DNA of 38,539 nucleotides, from contig NZ_JACIGI010000034.1 in assembly GCF_014197795.1 (NCBI RefSeq), positions 1 to 38,539 of the forward strand. The letters run 5' to 3'. Shown here piece by piece: positions 30,455 through 38,506 of the stretch; the first letter of the stretch is position 1; each line of letters opens with the position of its first letter. The position numbers and the translations under genes were made by a program. Origin of the DNA: Roseospira goensis (GTDB lineage: Bacteria; Pseudomonadota; Alphaproteobacteria; Rhodospirillales; Rhodospirillaceae). Below the pieces are notes generated by a model that was given only the letters and a program-made list of their open reading frames with translations, searched no databases and had not been told where the DNA came from.

Positions 30455-31550
30455 CCGGCCCCGACGGCGTCGGCGCGCCCTCCGGGTCCGGCCCGACCGT
30501 CTTCGCCGTGTCGAGGTAGTCGTGATGCAGATCCACGGTGGACCGGACGCCCACCTCCGCCGCGTGGGCGGCCAACCAGGCGTCCGCCGCCGCCCGGCCG
30601 CGGTCGCGCAGTTCGCACAGGAAGGCCCAGTCGGTGTTGAACTTGCTCGCCACCGACAGGTCGCACATGAGCTGGTCGGCGCGGATGGCGTGGAATTTCA
30701 CGCGCCGCAGCTTTCCCTGGTGCTCCTCGTTGAGCCAATCCTCCTCGATCAGCTTCTGAACGAAGGCGATCGCCCGCATCTCGCTCAGGAGGGCGCTGTT
30801 GAAGCTGATCTCGTTGACCCGGTTCATGATGTCGGACGCACTCTTGGGCACCGCGTCACGCTCGATCGGGTTGATGTTCACGATCAGCACGTCGTCGGTC
30901 CCGGTGTGGTAGTAGAACGGGAACAGCGACGGATTGCCCATGTAGCCGCCGTCCCAGTACGCCTCGTCGCCGATCTCCACCGCCTTGAACAGGAACGGCA
31001 GACAGGCGGAGGCCATGACGACGTCGACCGACATTTCGGGGGCGGTGAACACCCGCACCCGGCCGGTGCGGACGTTGGTGGCGCTGATGAACAGGTGGGT
31101 GCACCGGCAGTGCACCAGCGCCTCGAAGTCAACCGTCCGCTCCAGGATGTCGCGCAGCGGATTGAAGTCGAACGGATTGAAGATGTAGGGCGAGACCGCC
31201 CGGGTCACCACGTCGAAGGCCATGTAGAGGGGCGACCGGTCCATGTTCCAGGACCCGTCCCAACTCTCCCACGGCAGCATGCGCACCGGGGAATACAGCC
31301 GGCCGGCCCGGCTGACCTCGGCCCAGAAGTCCGTCAGCGCGGCCCGCGCCCCGTCCGCCCCGCCCGTCATCTTGCCGTAGGCGTAGACGACCGCATTCAT
31401 CGAGCCGGCGCTGGTGCCCGACAGGCCGTCGATCTCCAGCCGCCCGTCCTCGATCAGGCGGTCGAGGACCCCCCAGGTGAAGGCGCCGTGGGCACCGCCG
31501 CCCTGCAAGGCGACATTGATCGGCTTGGTGTTCGGTGATCCCGCGGTCAT
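30408..31550 (-). CDS. Patatin-like phospholipase family protein, cytosolic
   Basis: A 380-residue patatin without signal peptide. Oxyanion loop LQGGGAHGAFTWGVL (about 15-29), nucleophile Ser47 in GTSAG and Asp200 in YWDGGYMGNPSLFPF form the Ser-Asp dyad. Alphaproteobacterial relatives of this length are lipid acyl hydrolases of unclear role. The last 15 residues (SADRDQSGPRRGSH and stop) are encoded by the dispersed palindromic element, so the native C-terminus was probably extended or replaced when the element arrived. Converges with the barrel-type patatin gene, an unusual pairing of two patatins facing each other. Confidence 0.87.
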   Translation of the reverse strand: MTAGSPNTKPINVALQGGGAHGAFTWGVLDRLIEDGRLEIDGLSGTSAGSMNAVVYAYGKMTGGADGARAALTDFWAEVSRAGRLYSPVRMLPWESWDGSWNMDRSPLYMAFDVVTRAVSPYIFNPFDFNPLRDILERTVDFEALVHCRCTHLFISATNVRTGRVRVFTAPEMSVDVVMASACLPFLFKAVEIGDEAYWDGGYMGNPSLFPFYYHTGTDDVLIVNINPIERDAVPKSASDIMNRVNEISFNSALLSEMRAIAFVQKLIEEDWLNEEHQGKLRRVKFHAIRADQLMCDLSVASKFNTDWAFLCELRDRGRAAADAWLAAHAAEVGVRSTVDLHHDYLDTAKTVGPDPEGAPTPSGPVSADRDQSGPRRGSH

Positions 31551-31625
31551 GGCTGTCCCCTGCGCGCCGCCTCTGATGCGCCGACATGTGGGCGCGGCGC
31601 GGCGGCCCCACCAGAGGCCCGGTGG

Positions 31626-31943
31626 TCACGCCCGCTGCACCGACCAGACGCACGGCCAGGACGCCACCCGCGCCGCCAGATGCGCCGCCTCCTGTGCCCC
31701 CGACAGCGTGACCGTGAGCGCGATCCACTGCCCGTCCGGATCGTCGGCCAGCGGGGCCGTCGCCATGTGCTCGGGCACGCACGACCGCCGGGCCAGTTCC
31801 GCCACCAGCCGGGTCAGCAGGTTAGGATCGCGCGCCCCCTCGATGTGGCACACCAGGCGGCCGGGGTGCGGCGGGGCGGCGGCGCGGGACATCGGACAGG
31901 CGGGGTCGGCAAGGCCATCGGCGGCCGCGGCAAGGTCGAGCAT
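31626..31943 (-). CDS. Small ACT-domain-like protein
   Basis: A 105-residue protein whose second half (about 29-105) has the beta-alpha-beta-beta-alpha-beta rhythm of an ACT domain: RLVCHIEGARDPNLLTRLVAEL, a helix RRSCVPEHMATAP, then QWIALTVTLSGAQEAAHLAARV and SVQRA. It has an N-terminal Ala/Pro-rich lead (1-25). ACT domains bind amino acids and regulate metabolism; relatives include small subunits of acetolactate synthase. It is divergent from an Lrp/AsnC regulator, whose own C-terminal domain is ACT-like, so an amino-acid-sensing link is plausible. The fold call rests on pattern only. There are four cysteines. Confidence 0.55.
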   Translation of the reverse strand: MLDLAAAADGLADPACPMSRAAAPPHPGRLVCHIEGARDPNLLTRLVAELARRSCVPEHMATAPLADDPDGQWIALTVTLSGAQEAAHLAARVASWPCVWSVQRA

Positions 31944-32114
31944 CGGAGGATCCGTCGCGAGGGGTGAGCCTGCCCGTCACCCTACCGGTGCCAGCGCGAA
32001 AGGTGCTGCCAATGTTTTCCATCGCGTCACTACACTGGGAAATCCTCTGCTTCCCGAACGCGGTTGTGGGGAATAGTGTCATTCAAACTCCGACCAAACC
32101 GGAAGAGACCTCCC
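31944..32114. promoter_or_regulatory. Divergent regulatory gap between the ACT-like and Lrp-type genes
   Basis: This gap must hold both promoters. It contains an A/T spot TACACT (32031-32036) as a possible -10 for the Lrp-type gene and an interrupted palindrome GAAT-N6-ATTC (32071-32084). Lrp-family regulators commonly bind their own divergent promoter region, so these are candidate operator bases, without stronger proof. Confidence 0.3.
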
Positions 32115-32630
32115 ATGCCCGACGCCGATACCTCGCCGGCCCGCCCGCGCCTTGACGCCATCGACCGGCGCATCCTGCGCGTCCTATCCACCGAAGGCCG
32201 GATCAGCAACGCCGACCTGGCCGCCCGTGTCGGCCTGTCCGCCAGTCCCTGCTGGAAGCGGGTGCGCGCGCTGGAGGCACGCGGTTTCATCACCGGGTAC
32301 GGCGCCCGCCTGAGCCGGGAGGCGCTCGGCTTCCCCGAGACCGTCATCATCAACGTCACGCTGGAAAGCCACACCGAGGACACCCTGGCGCGCTTCGGCG
32401 AGGTGCTGGCCGACATCCCGGAGGTGATGGAGGCGTACCTGGTCACCGGGGACTACGACTACCTGATCCGGGTCGCGGTCGCCGGCACGCGGCACTACGA
32501 GAGCTTCCTCCGCGAGACCCTGTACAAGATCCCCGGGATCCGGCACTCGCGGTCGAGTTTCGTCCTGCGGGAGTTGAAGACCGAGACGTCGCTTCTGGAC
32601 GCCCGGCCCGATGGGGCCGCGACCCGCTGA
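32115..32630 (+). CDS. Lrp/AsnC family transcriptional regulator
   Basis: A 171-residue feast/famine regulator: an N-terminal winged HTH (about 12-62: LDAIDRRILRVLSTEGRISN, then ARVGLSASPCWKRVRALEARGFI) and a C-terminal RAM/ACT-like ligand domain (about 72-160: ETVIINVTLESHTED, VMEAYLVTGDYDYLIRVAV). The SASPCWKRV recognition helix is standard for the Lrp branch. Ligand probably an amino acid; target unknown, with autoregulation likely. ATG 32115 has GGAAGAGA seven bases upstream; an in-frame TTG at 32064 is rejected. Confidence 0.92.
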   Translation: MPDADTSPARPRLDAIDRRILRVLSTEGRISNADLAARVGLSASPCWKRVRALEARGFITGYGARLSREALGFPETVIINVTLESHTEDTLARFGEVLADIPEVMEAYLVTGDYDYLIRVAVAGTRHYESFLRETLYKIPGIRHSRSSFVLRELKTETSLLDARPDGAATR

Positions 32631-32735
32631 CGGCCGCATGACAGCCCGGTGACACACGTCCGCCCCCTCCCCACATGGTCTGCATCGGCCGCTGTTGCGT
32701 AGACGCGGTTCGCACCGCCCGCAGGAGATCCGCCC

Positions 32736-33119
32736 ATGGCCCGAAACACCGCCACCGCCCGCAATGTGCTCGGGGGGCCACTGGAGCCCTGCTCCATGCG
32801 GCCGCTCACGGGATTCTTCCGGGACGGCTGCTGCAACACGGGGGCGGCGGATGTGGGCTCGCATACCGTGTGCGCGGTCATGACGCTGGAGTTTCTGGAG
32901 TTCAGCCGCCGCGCCGGCAACGACCTGCTCACGCCCCGCCCGGACTTCGGGTTCCCCGGTCTCAAGCAGGGCGACCGCTGGTGCGTGTGCGCCCCGCGCT
33001 GGCTGGAGGCGTTCGAGGTCGGCCTGGCCCCGCCGGTGGTGCTGGAGGCGACGCATGAACGCGCCCTGGAGGTGCTGGAACTGGCGGAATTGAAGGCGTA
33101 CAAGGCAAAGGTGAAGTAG
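32736..33119 (+). CDS. DUF2237 family protein
   Basis: A 127-residue member of the DUF2237 family, conserved in bacteria and of unknown function. The pattern is unmistakable: NVLGGPLEPCSMRPLTGFFR, DGCCNTG, GSHTVCAVMTLEFLEFSRRA, GNDLLTPRP, FPGLKQGDRWCVCAPRWLEA and VVLEATHERALEVL. Six conserved cysteines (EPCS, DGCCNTG, HTVCA, RWCVCA) suggest metal binding or redox chemistry. It lies about 105 bp after the Lrp-type gene on the same strand; ATG 32736 follows AGGAGA. Confidence 0.93.
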   Translation: MARNTATARNVLGGPLEPCSMRPLTGFFRDGCCNTGAADVGSHTVCAVMTLEFLEFSRRAGNDLLTPRPDFGFPGLKQGDRWCVCAPRWLEAFEVGLAPPVVLEATHERALEVLELAELKAYKAKVK

Positions 33120-33120
33120 G

Positions 33121-33195
33121 CCGGCGCCGTCGCCGGTTCGATCGTCCCGCGCATCTCATCCGCTTCGTCACAGACCCTCCGCCCCGAAAGGGCGG
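33121..33195. terminator. Two stem-loops after the DUF2237 gene
   Basis: CCGGCG-CCGT-CGCCGG (33121-33136) begins one base after the stop codon, and CCGCCC-CGAAA-GGGCGG (33179-33195) follows. Neither has a T tract. Together they likely separate the DUF2237 transcript from the E1-TRAP operon. The gap 33120-33353 holds no gene. Confidence 0.45.
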
Positions 33196-33353
33196 CCACC
33201 TGCGCCCGCCGCGGGACCCTGTCCTGCGGCCGGGTTGGTCGCGGGCACGCCTTTTCGCTTCCCGCCGCCCGCACCGGTGCGCTATCACCCCCCGGTGGTT
33301 CCTTGTGGCCACGAGGTGAAACAAACGATCCGGTCCGGGGGGCTCATTCGATC

Positions 33354-34382
33354 ATGACAGAACCCGACGCGGCGCCGCGACGCAACGTCGATACCGAGCG
33401 GCTCATGGGCTTGCTCAGCGAGATGGCGCGCATCCGCGCCTTCGAGGAGACCGCCGTCGCCGCCCTGGAATCCGGGCTCTACCCCGGGTTCATCCATCCG
33501 TCCATTGGCCAGGAAGCGGTCCCGGTCGGCGTCTGCGCCCACCTGACCGAGGCCGACCCGTTGCTGTCGACGCATCGCGGCCACGGCCACACCATGGCCA
33601 AGGGCGCGACGCCCACGGGCATGATGTGCGAGCTGTTCGGCCGGGCCAGCGGGGTCTGCGGCGGCAAGGGCGGCTCCATGCACATCGCCGACTTCCGCGT
33701 CGGCATGCTGGGCGCCAACGGCGTGGTCGGCGCCAACATCCTGATCGCCGCCGGCGCCGCCCACGCCCTCAAGGTCAAGGGCGAGACCGGACGCGTCGTG
33801 GCCTGCTTCTTCGGCGACGGCGCCATCAACCGCGGCCCGTTCCTGGAGGGCCTGAACTGGGCCCGCACCTTCGACCTGCCGGTGTTGTTCGTGTGCGAGG
33901 AGAACGGATTCGCCGCCACCACCCGCACCGGCGTCCTGACCGCCGGCGACGGCCCGGCCGCGCGCGCCGAAAGCCTGGGCATCCCGTCGCTGACGGTGGA
34001 TGGCAACGACATCCAGGCGGTCGACGAGGCCGCCGCCGTGCTGGTCGGCGCCATCCGGCGCGGCGAGGGGCCGCGCTTCCTGCTCGCCCACACCTACCGT
34101 CTGACCGGCCACACCTCCATGGACGCGGCCGGCTACCGGCCCGAGGGCGAGGCGGAAGAGCGCTGGACGCGCGACCCGATCAGCCGCTGCGCCGAGAGGC
34201 TGCGCCAGGCCGGCGTTGCCGAAACCGCGATCGCCGCCGTCATCCGGTCCGCCGAAGAGGAGATCGAGGCCGCCCTGGAGACCGCGAAGGATGCCCCCTG
34301 GCCCGCGCCGGAGGCCGCCTTCACCGACGTCCAGGACCTGGGCGCGCCCGTCCCCACCCGGCCGGGAGGGCTGGCGCGATGA
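33354..34382 (+). CDS. Thiamine-diphosphate-dependent dehydrogenase E1, alpha subunit
   Basis: The alpha chain of a pyruvate/acetoin/2-oxo acid dehydrogenase E1. 342 residues, with YPGFIHPSIGQEAVPVGV, STHRGHGHTMAKG, GKGGSMHI, and the ThDP-Mg motif GDGAINRGPFLEGLNWA to CEEN (GDG 154-156, Asn184). The substrate-side HTYRLTGHTSMDAAGYR loop is present. Closest in style to acetoin dehydrogenase (AcoA) and pyruvate dehydrogenase PdhA without an E2-binding extension. ATG 33354 is preferred to an in-frame start at 33303. The stop overlaps the beta gene by four bases, and the TRAP genes follow, so the substrate is likely what the transporter brings in. Confidence 0.9.
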   Translation: MTEPDAAPRRNVDTERLMGLLSEMARIRAFEETAVAALESGLYPGFIHPSIGQEAVPVGVCAHLTEADPLLSTHRGHGHTMAKGATPTGMMCELFGRASGVCGGKGGSMHIADFRVGMLGANGVVGANILIAAGAAHALKVKGETGRVVACFFGDGAINRGPFLEGLNWARTFDLPVLFVCEENGFAATTRTGVLTAGDGPAARAESLGIPSLTVDGNDIQAVDEAAAVLVGAIRRGEGPRFLLAHTYRLTGHTSMDAAGYRPEGEAEERWTRDPISRCAERLRQAGVAETAIAAVIRSAEEEIEAALETAKDAPWPAPEAAFTDVQDLGAPVPTRPGGLAR

Positions 34383-35365
34383 CCGTGATGACCTACCGCG
34401 AGGCCGCGCGCCGGGCGCTGGCCGAGGAGATGGCGCGCGACGCCACCGTCTGGGCACTGGGCGAGGACCTGGGACGGGGCGGCATCTTCGGCCAGTACGC
34501 CGACCTGACCGCCCGCTTCGGCCCCGACCGCATCGTCGACACCCCGATCAGCGAGGCCGCCATCGTCGGCGCCGCCGTCGGGGCCGCCATGATGGGCACC
34601 CGGCCGGTGGTCGAGATGCGCATCGCCGACTTCGCCCTGTGCGCCATCGACGAGCTGGTCAACCAGGCCGCCAAGGCGCGCTACATGTTCGGCGGCCAGG
34701 CGCGCGTCCCGCTGGTGGTGCGCGAGCCCATCGGCGTCTGGCCGGCGCTGGCGGCGCAGCACTCGCAGTCGCTGGAGGCCTGGTACACCCACATCCCCGG
34801 CCTTGTCGTGGTGGCGCCCGCGACGCCCGCCGATGCCCGGGACCTGCTCAAGGCCGCGATCCGCTGCGACGACCCCGTGGTGCACCTGGAACACAAGATG
34901 CTCTGGGGCCTGGAGGACGAGGTTCCCGACGCCACGAATGCCGCCCCGGACCCGGCCGCCACTCTGGGGCGGGCGCGCATCGCGCGCCCGGGCGACGACC
35001 TCACCGTGGTCACCTGGTCGCGCCTGGTGCACGACAGTCTCGCCGCCGCCGAGATCTTGCGTGCCGAGGGCCGCTCGGTCGAGGTCATCGACTTGCGCAC
35101 CCTGTGGCCCTGGGACCAGGATACGGTCCTTGCGTCGGTGGAACGGACCGGCCGGCTGCTGGTGGTGCACGAGGCGGTCACCGTCTCGGGGTTCGGCGCC
35201 GAGATCGCCGCCGTGGTCTCGGAGGCCCTGTTCGGCCGCCTCAAGGCGCCGGTGCGCCGTCTCGGGGCGCCGCGCGCGCCGGTGCCCTACGCACCGCCGC
35301 TGGAGGAGCAGGTGCGCCTGACCGCCGCCGACGTCACGGCGGCGGCCCGCGCCATGCTGGGATGA
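34379..35365 (+). CDS. Thiamine-diphosphate-dependent dehydrogenase E1, beta subunit
   Basis: The partner of the alpha chain; 328 residues. It opens MTVMTYREAARRALAEEMARD, followed by GEDLGRGGIFGQYADLTARFG, the DTPISEAAIVGAAVGAAMMG block with the conserved ThDP-activating glutamate, HSQSLEAWYTHIPGLVVVAPATPADA and the C-terminal transketolase domain (LRTLWPWDQ, VHEAVTVSGFGAEIAAVV, RLGAPRAPVPYAPPLEE). It begins in the stop of the alpha gene (ATGA), so subunits are produced together. The frame is open upstream but the start is fixed by the overlap. No lipoyl E2 or E3 gene follows in the window. Confidence 0.9.
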   Translation: MTVMTYREAARRALAEEMARDATVWALGEDLGRGGIFGQYADLTARFGPDRIVDTPISEAAIVGAAVGAAMMGTRPVVEMRIADFALCAIDELVNQAAKARYMFGGQARVPLVVREPIGVWPALAAQHSQSLEAWYTHIPGLVVVAPATPADARDLLKAAIRCDDPVVHLEHKMLWGLEDEVPDATNAAPDPAATLGRARIARPGDDLTVVTWSRLVHDSLAAAEILRAEGRSVEVIDLRTLWPWDQDTVLASVERTGRLLVVHEAVTVSGFGAEIAAVVSEALFGRLKAPVRRLGAPRAPVPYAPPLEEQVRLTAADVTAAARAMLG

Positions 35366-35408
35366 TCCCGTACCGCACTCAAACAAAAGCTTTGTGGAGG
35401 ACGATCCG

Positions 35409-36434
35409 ATGAGCATCAGGACCCTTCTCGGCGCCGCAGCCGGCGCGGCCCTGGCGGTGACCCTGGCGGCCCCCGCCCAGGCGGCCGACTACAAGGACGA
35501 ATACAAGGTCTCCACCGTCGTGCCGGCGCCCTTCCCCTGGGGCATCGCCGCCGAGGAGTGGGCGAAGCTGGTGGCCGAGCGCACCGACGGCCGGATCACG
35601 ATGAAGGTCTATCCGGGCGCCCAGCTCGTCGCCGGCGAGCAGACCAAGGAGTTCACCGCCCTGCGCCGCGGCGCCATCGACATGGCCGTCGGCTCCACCA
35701 TCAACTGGTCGCCGCAGATGGTGGAGATGAACCTGTTCGCCCTGCCCTTCCTGATGCCGGACTACGCCGCCCTGGATGCCCTGACCGGCGGCCCGGTGGG
35801 CGAACGCCTGTTCGAGATCGTGCGCGAGAACGGCGTGGAGCCGCTGGCCTGGGCCGAGAACGGCTTCCGCGAGGTGACCAACTCCAAGCACCCGATCGAG
35901 ACGCCGGCGGACCTGGACGGCCTGAAGATGCGCGTGGTCGGCTCGCCCCTGTTCCAGGACACCTTCACCGCCCTGGGCGCCAACCCGGTGCAGATGAGCT
36001 GGGCGGACGCCAAGCCGGCGCTGACCACCGGGGCCGTGGACGGCCAGGAGAACCCGCTGACCATCTACACCATCGCCAAGATGCACGAAATCGGCCAGAG
36101 CTACGTCACCACCTGGCACTATGTCGCCGATCCGCTGATCTTCGGCGTCAGCCACAAGGTGTGGGAGACCTTCACGCCGGAGGACAAGGAGATCGTCCGC
36201 CAGGCCGCCATCGACGCCGGCGCGGTCGGCATCGCGGCCGCGCGCAAGGGCCTGACCGACGACGACACCGCCCTGATCGAGGAGATCGAGGGCTACGGCG
36301 TCACCGTCACCGACCTGACGGAGGCGCAGCGCCAGGCCTTCGTTGATGCCACCCGGGAGGTCTACGACGCCTGGACGGACAAGATCGGCGCCGATCTGGT
36401 GGAGATGGCCGAGGAGTCCATCGCCAACCGCTGA
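35409..36434 (+). CDS. dctP: TRAP transporter solute-binding protein DctP
   Basis: The periplasmic receptor of the transporter; 341 residues with signal peptide MSIRTLLG to PAQA (cleavage about residue 25). DctP-family features: PFPWGIAAEEWAKLV, VYPGAQLVAGEQT, LRRGAIDMAVGS, FALPFLMPDY, LKMRVVGSPLF and the ligand-contact ALTTGAVDGQENPL (about 210). Binding specificity cannot be read, but most members bind organic acids. ATG 35409 has GGAGG eight bases upstream; it follows the E1 beta gene by 43 bp. A stem-loop lies downstream before dctQ, typical of operons that need more receptor than permease. Confidence 0.93.
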   Translation: MSIRTLLGAAAGAALAVTLAAPAQAADYKDEYKVSTVVPAPFPWGIAAEEWAKLVAERTDGRITMKVYPGAQLVAGEQTKEFTALRRGAIDMAVGSTINWSPQMVEMNLFALPFLMPDYAALDALTGGPVGERLFEIVRENGVEPLAWAENGFREVTNSKHPIETPADLDGLKMRVVGSPLFQDTFTALGANPVQMSWADAKPALTTGAVDGQENPLTIYTIAKMHEIGQSYVTTWHYVADPLIFGVSHKVWETFTPEDKEIVRQAAIDAGAVGIAAARKGLTDDDTALIEEIEGYGVTVTDLTEAQRQAFVDATREVYDAWTDKIGADLVEMAEESIANR

Positions 36435-36453
36435 CGCCGCCCAGCCACGGGTT

Positions 36454-36506
36454 CGTTGGGGTGAGCGCCAGCGACCCCCAACGCCCCATCCGCATCTTGG
36501 GGTTGG
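36454..36506 (+). other. Alternating stem-loops between dctP and dctQ
   Basis: CGTTGGGG (36454-36461) pairs with CCCCAACG (36476-36483), and the latter can instead pair, with bulged bases, with TGGGGTTGG (36498-36506) through CCAACGCCCCA. The two structures are mutually exclusive. The position suits partial termination or mRNA protection that favours dctP over dctQM. Confidence 0.5.
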
Positions 36507-36551
36507 ACCCTGGGGGCCTCGCCACCACCCTCCGACTACATCGAGTCCGTC

Positions 36552-37067
36552 ATGTCTGCCGATCCGCCGCCCCCCGAGACCCCCGCCCCGAGCGCCCGCC
36601 GCTTCCGTATCGAGGAGGCGATCGGGGCCGCCGCGATGGCAACGATCTGCCTGATCAGCATCAGCAACGTGGTGGTCCGCTATGCCACCAACGTCTCGTT
36701 TGCCTTCACCGAAGAGGTGTCGGTCTTCCTGCTGGTGGTGCTGACGTTCGTGGGCACGGCGCTCGCCTTCGCGAAGGACGACCACATCCGCATCGAAGTC
36801 ATCGTGCGGCGCCTGGGACCCATCGGCCGGCGCCTGTGCGACGGCCTGTCGCTGGCCGCGTCGGTGCTGCTGTTCGGGGTGCTGGTGTACTACGGCGGCC
36901 TGCTGGCGTGGGAGGAATACCGCTGGGGCGAGACCTCGCCGGCGATGGGCTTCCCGACCTGGATCTACACGATCTGGCTGCCGATCCTGTCGCTGGTGGT
37001 CCTGATCCGGATCCTGGGGCCGCGCCTGGCGGGCCTGTCCCGGCGCCGGCGGGAGGGCGGGCGATGA
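36552..37067 (+). CDS. dctQ: TRAP transporter small permease DctQ
   Basis: The small membrane subunit; 171 residues with a Pro-rich cytosolic lead (1-17) and four hydrophobic segments (about 20-42, 52-74, 94-118, 138-158). The family marks FAFTEEVSVFLLVVLTFVGTALAFAKDDHIRIEVI (about 54-88) and FPTWIYTIWLPI are evident. It overlaps dctM by four bases (ATGA) and is separated from dctP by 117 bp with stem-loops. Confidence 0.92.
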   Translation: MSADPPPPETPAPSARRFRIEEAIGAAAMATICLISISNVVVRYATNVSFAFTEEVSVFLLVVLTFVGTALAFAKDDHIRIEVIVRRLGPIGRRLCDGLSLAASVLLFGVLVYYGGLLAWEEYRWGETSPAMGFPTWIYTIWLPILSLVVLIRILGPRLAGLSRRRREGGR

Positions 37068-38359
37068 CCGCGAACCTTGTCCTTCTGCTGGGATTTGTGG
37101 TGCTGCTGCTGGCCGGAACCCCGGTCGCGGTCGCCCTGGGCGTGGCCGGGCTGGCGGCCATCTTCATCGGCCTGGACATGTACGCCGTCGCCAACACGGC
37201 GACCATCGCCTACACCAGCATCGCCAAGTATCCCCTTATCGCCATCCCGCTGTTCATCCTGACCGGGATGATCTTCGAACGTTCCGGCGTCGCCGCCCGG
37301 CTGGTGCGGCTGGCGCAGGCGGTGGTGGGGCCGCGCCGCGGCGGCCTGGCGCTGGTCGCCATCCTGGTGTGCCTGATCATGGGCGGCATGTCGGGCTCGG
37401 GTCCGGCCGACGCCGCCGCGGTGGCCACCGTGATGATCCCCAGCATGATGAAGGCGGGCTATCCGCGCGCCTTCTCGGCCAGCATCATCGCGGCCTCGGC
37501 CTCCACCGCCATCCTGATCCCGCCGTCGATCGCGCTGATCGTCTACTCCATCCTGGTGCCCGGCACCGACCTGCGCGCCCTGTTCGCCGCCGGCCTCGGC
37601 CCCGGCCTGCTGGCCGGACTGGCGGTCGCCCTGCCCGCCCTGCTGCTCAGCCGCCGGCACGGCTTCGGCGTCGACGAGGGCACCGAGCGCCCGCCCCTGC
37701 GCGCGAGCTTCATCGACGCCCTGCCCGGCCTGTTCGCCCCGGTGGTGATCCTGGGCGGCCTGCGCAGCGGCCTGTTCACGCCGACCGAGGCCGCGGTGGT
37801 CGCCGTCTTCTACGGCCTGATTGTGGGCGTGTTCCTGCACCGCTCCATGGGCCTACGCGAGGTCTACCGGGTGCTGGCCGACTCGGCGTCGGTGTCGGCC
37901 GTTGTCATGATCATCATCTCGCTGGCCGGCATCTTCGCCTGGGCCGGGTCCACCCTGGGCGCGTTCGATGCGGCCGCCGCGTTCATCCTGTCCCTGTCGG
38001 ACAACGCCATCGTCGTGCTGCTGATGGTCATGGTGGTGCTCCTGCTCGCCGGCATGGTGCTGGACGGGGTGTCGATCTACCTCATCACCCTGCCGCTCCT
38101 GATCCCGATCATGGCGACGTTCGACTGGAACCCGGTCTGGTTCGGCGTGCTGATGGCGATGAACATCGCGGTCGGCCAGTTCACGCCGCCGGTCGCCGTG
38201 AACCTGATGGTGACCTCGAAGATCGCCGGCATTCCGATCGAGGCCACCGTGCGCTGGGTGATCTGGCCGATCGTCGCCATGCTGGCGGCGATGGGGCTGG
38301 TGATCGCCTTCCCGCAGATTGCCCTGTGGTTGCCCGATGCGCTCGGCTACCGCACATGA
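37064..38359 (+). CDS. dctM: TRAP transporter large permease DctM
   Basis: The sodium-coupled transport subunit; 431 residues with about twelve hydrophobic segments. It has GMIFERSGVAARLVRLAQAVVG, the conserved CLIMGGMSGSGPADAAAVATVMIPSM block (about 105-130), SASTAILIPPSIALIVY (about 145-162) and FTPPVAVNLMVTSKIAG near the C-terminus, all hallmarks of DctM/SiaT-type proteins. The ATG lies in the dctQ stop, so it is coupled. It is the last complete gene; whether the operon continues past 38507 is unknown. Confidence 0.94.
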   Translation: MTANLVLLLGFVVLLLAGTPVAVALGVAGLAAIFIGLDMYAVANTATIAYTSIAKYPLIAIPLFILTGMIFERSGVAARLVRLAQAVVGPRRGGLALVAILVCLIMGGMSGSGPADAAAVATVMIPSMMKAGYPRAFSASIIAASASTAILIPPSIALIVYSILVPGTDLRALFAAGLGPGLLAGLAVALPALLLSRRHGFGVDEGTERPPLRASFIDALPGLFAPVVILGGLRSGLFTPTEAAVVAVFYGLIVGVFLHRSMGLREVYRVLADSASVSAVVMIIISLAGIFAWAGSTLGAFDAAAAFILSLSDNAIVVLLMVMVVLLLAGMVLDGVSIYLITLPLLIPIMATFDWNPVWFGVLMAMNIAVGQFTPPVAVNLMVTSKIAGIPIEATVRWVIWPIVAMLAAMGLVIAFPQIALWLPDALGYRT

Positions 38360-38506
38360 GCCGGGGCCAACCAAACGAGGGGCAACCAAACGCATGGAGC
38401 GGGGCGGCGCACAGGGGACGGCGTCCCGCGCTCCGGACACTCCGCAGGGCTCCGAACTCGGATTACAGAAAGTTCATGGTGAGGTGGTCCACATCACGGA
38501 GCTTTC

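Noticed and set aside
32064-32114. Longer Lrp-type protein from TTG 32064
   Set aside because: No ribosome-binding site, adds residues not typical of the family, and would cover the candidate operator; ATG 32115 has a good Shine-Dalgarno.
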